DNA of 64,000 nucleotides from Symbiodinium natans (lineage: Eukaryota > Sar > Dinophyceae > Suessiales > Symbiodiniaceae), in assembly GCA_905221605.1 (NCBI GenBank), contig CAJNDS010000017.1:144001-208000 (forward strand). Direction: 5' to 3'. Below, piece after piece: positions 63,517 through 64,000 of the stretch (position 1 is the first letter of the stretch; every line of letters starts with the position of its first letter). The notes below the pieces were generated by a model. It ran no database searches, was not told where the DNA came from, and saw nothing but the letters and a program-made list of their open reading frames with translations. A program made the position numbers and the translations under genes.

Positions 63517-64000
63517 CTGTGCAAAAGTTGCAGGTTCCGTTCGACGTGTTCGGCTGAGTGTTTTTCCTAGTCAGGTAATTCGCCTGGCTTTTCTCTGGCT
63601 TTTCTTGGGCTTTTCTCTGCCTTTCCTTCCGGGTTCCTGCGTGATGCACCGAGGCCTTGGATGCATCGAACTGCTCCGTCCCTAGGGACGCGCGAGATGT
63701 GCTGCCGGTTCGCGTCTCCGAAGCGGCTGGTGCCTGGGAAGCCTGACTGAGGGTGTGCGGCACACCGTCCTGTTCCTGCGCTTGCAAAGCAGTGGCCGTC
63801 TTGCTCACCTTACAAGCCTATCTGCAGGCGCATCATTGGCTTCGTGACGATAAGCTTTCACGCCCCCGCCCCCTGTGAAGCTATAGGTGGATAGGTCAGC
63901 TCGGAGCATCAACGAAGTTTTCTAGCTGGAGGGTGGCCAGGACGCAATCTACGCCGGCAAGCGCAGGCTGCCGCTCAGATGTAACTTGAGCTGCATCTCA
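63517..64000. other. No gene recognised
   Basis: A Ser/Arg-rich minus-strand frame to 63808 is low in complexity and unconvincing. Confidence 0.4.

Noticed and set aside
1-64000. tRNA or rRNA genes
   Set aside because: I looked for T-loop words of the GGTTCGANNC type and for rRNA-like blocks. The few hits lie in repeats and lack a cloverleaf, so none is reported; a covariance-model scan would settle it.

Overview
The window reads as nuclear DNA of a dinoflagellate, probably a symbiodiniacean or a relative. Four things point there. (1) The spliced genes have short introns of about 50-120 nt, and most start with GC rather than GT; a few start with GA. (2) A 19-of-21 match to the dinoflagellate spliced leader lies on the minus strand at 50,920-50,940. 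(3) TTTAGGG-type repeats occur away from chromosome ends. (4) The retroelements carry accessory domains of the kind found in dinoflagellate elements. I cannot name the species.

Layout. 1-1.8 kb is satellite-like repeat. 4.3-22.1 kb is a one-directional block of spliced minus-strand genes: a compact H-NOX (heme NO/O2-binding) protein (4.3-6.6 kb), a protein with an SH3-like module (8.0-9.7 kb), a NEK-type protein kinase (14.7-16.5 kb), and one or more multi-exon genes I do not recognise (17.7-22.1 kb). Between them lie AT microsatellites, degenerate telomere-like DNA and a palindrome-bearing repeat (9.7-13.1 kb). 23.6-25.7 kb is repeat arrays.

27.5-44.7 kb is a plus-strand nest of retroelements. 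A LINE with an apurinic-type endonuclease, reverse transcriptase, zinc fingers and a terminal ubiquitin-specific-protease domain is cut inside its reverse transcriptase by a 9.1-kb tyrosine-recombinase retroelement. That insert has split direct repeats in the order A1-core-B1-A2-B2. Its core encodes a tyrosine recombinase, a gag-like protein, a methyltransferase-like domain fused to a 2-oxoglutarate/Fe(II) oxygenase-like domain, and a reverse transcriptase with RNase H. A Ty1/copia 3' end follows directly. Its extra reading frames include another protein with a Pro-Cys motif and a small membrane protein.

44.7-64 kb is mostly decayed: a helicase-like relic, a second copy of the copia 3' repeat, the spliced-leader relic, a minus-strand LINE reverse transcriptase with one frameshift, a copia gag relic, and scattered exons of unrecognised genes. 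Exon structures were worked out by eye from splice signals and protein-family patterns. They are models, not transcript evidence.
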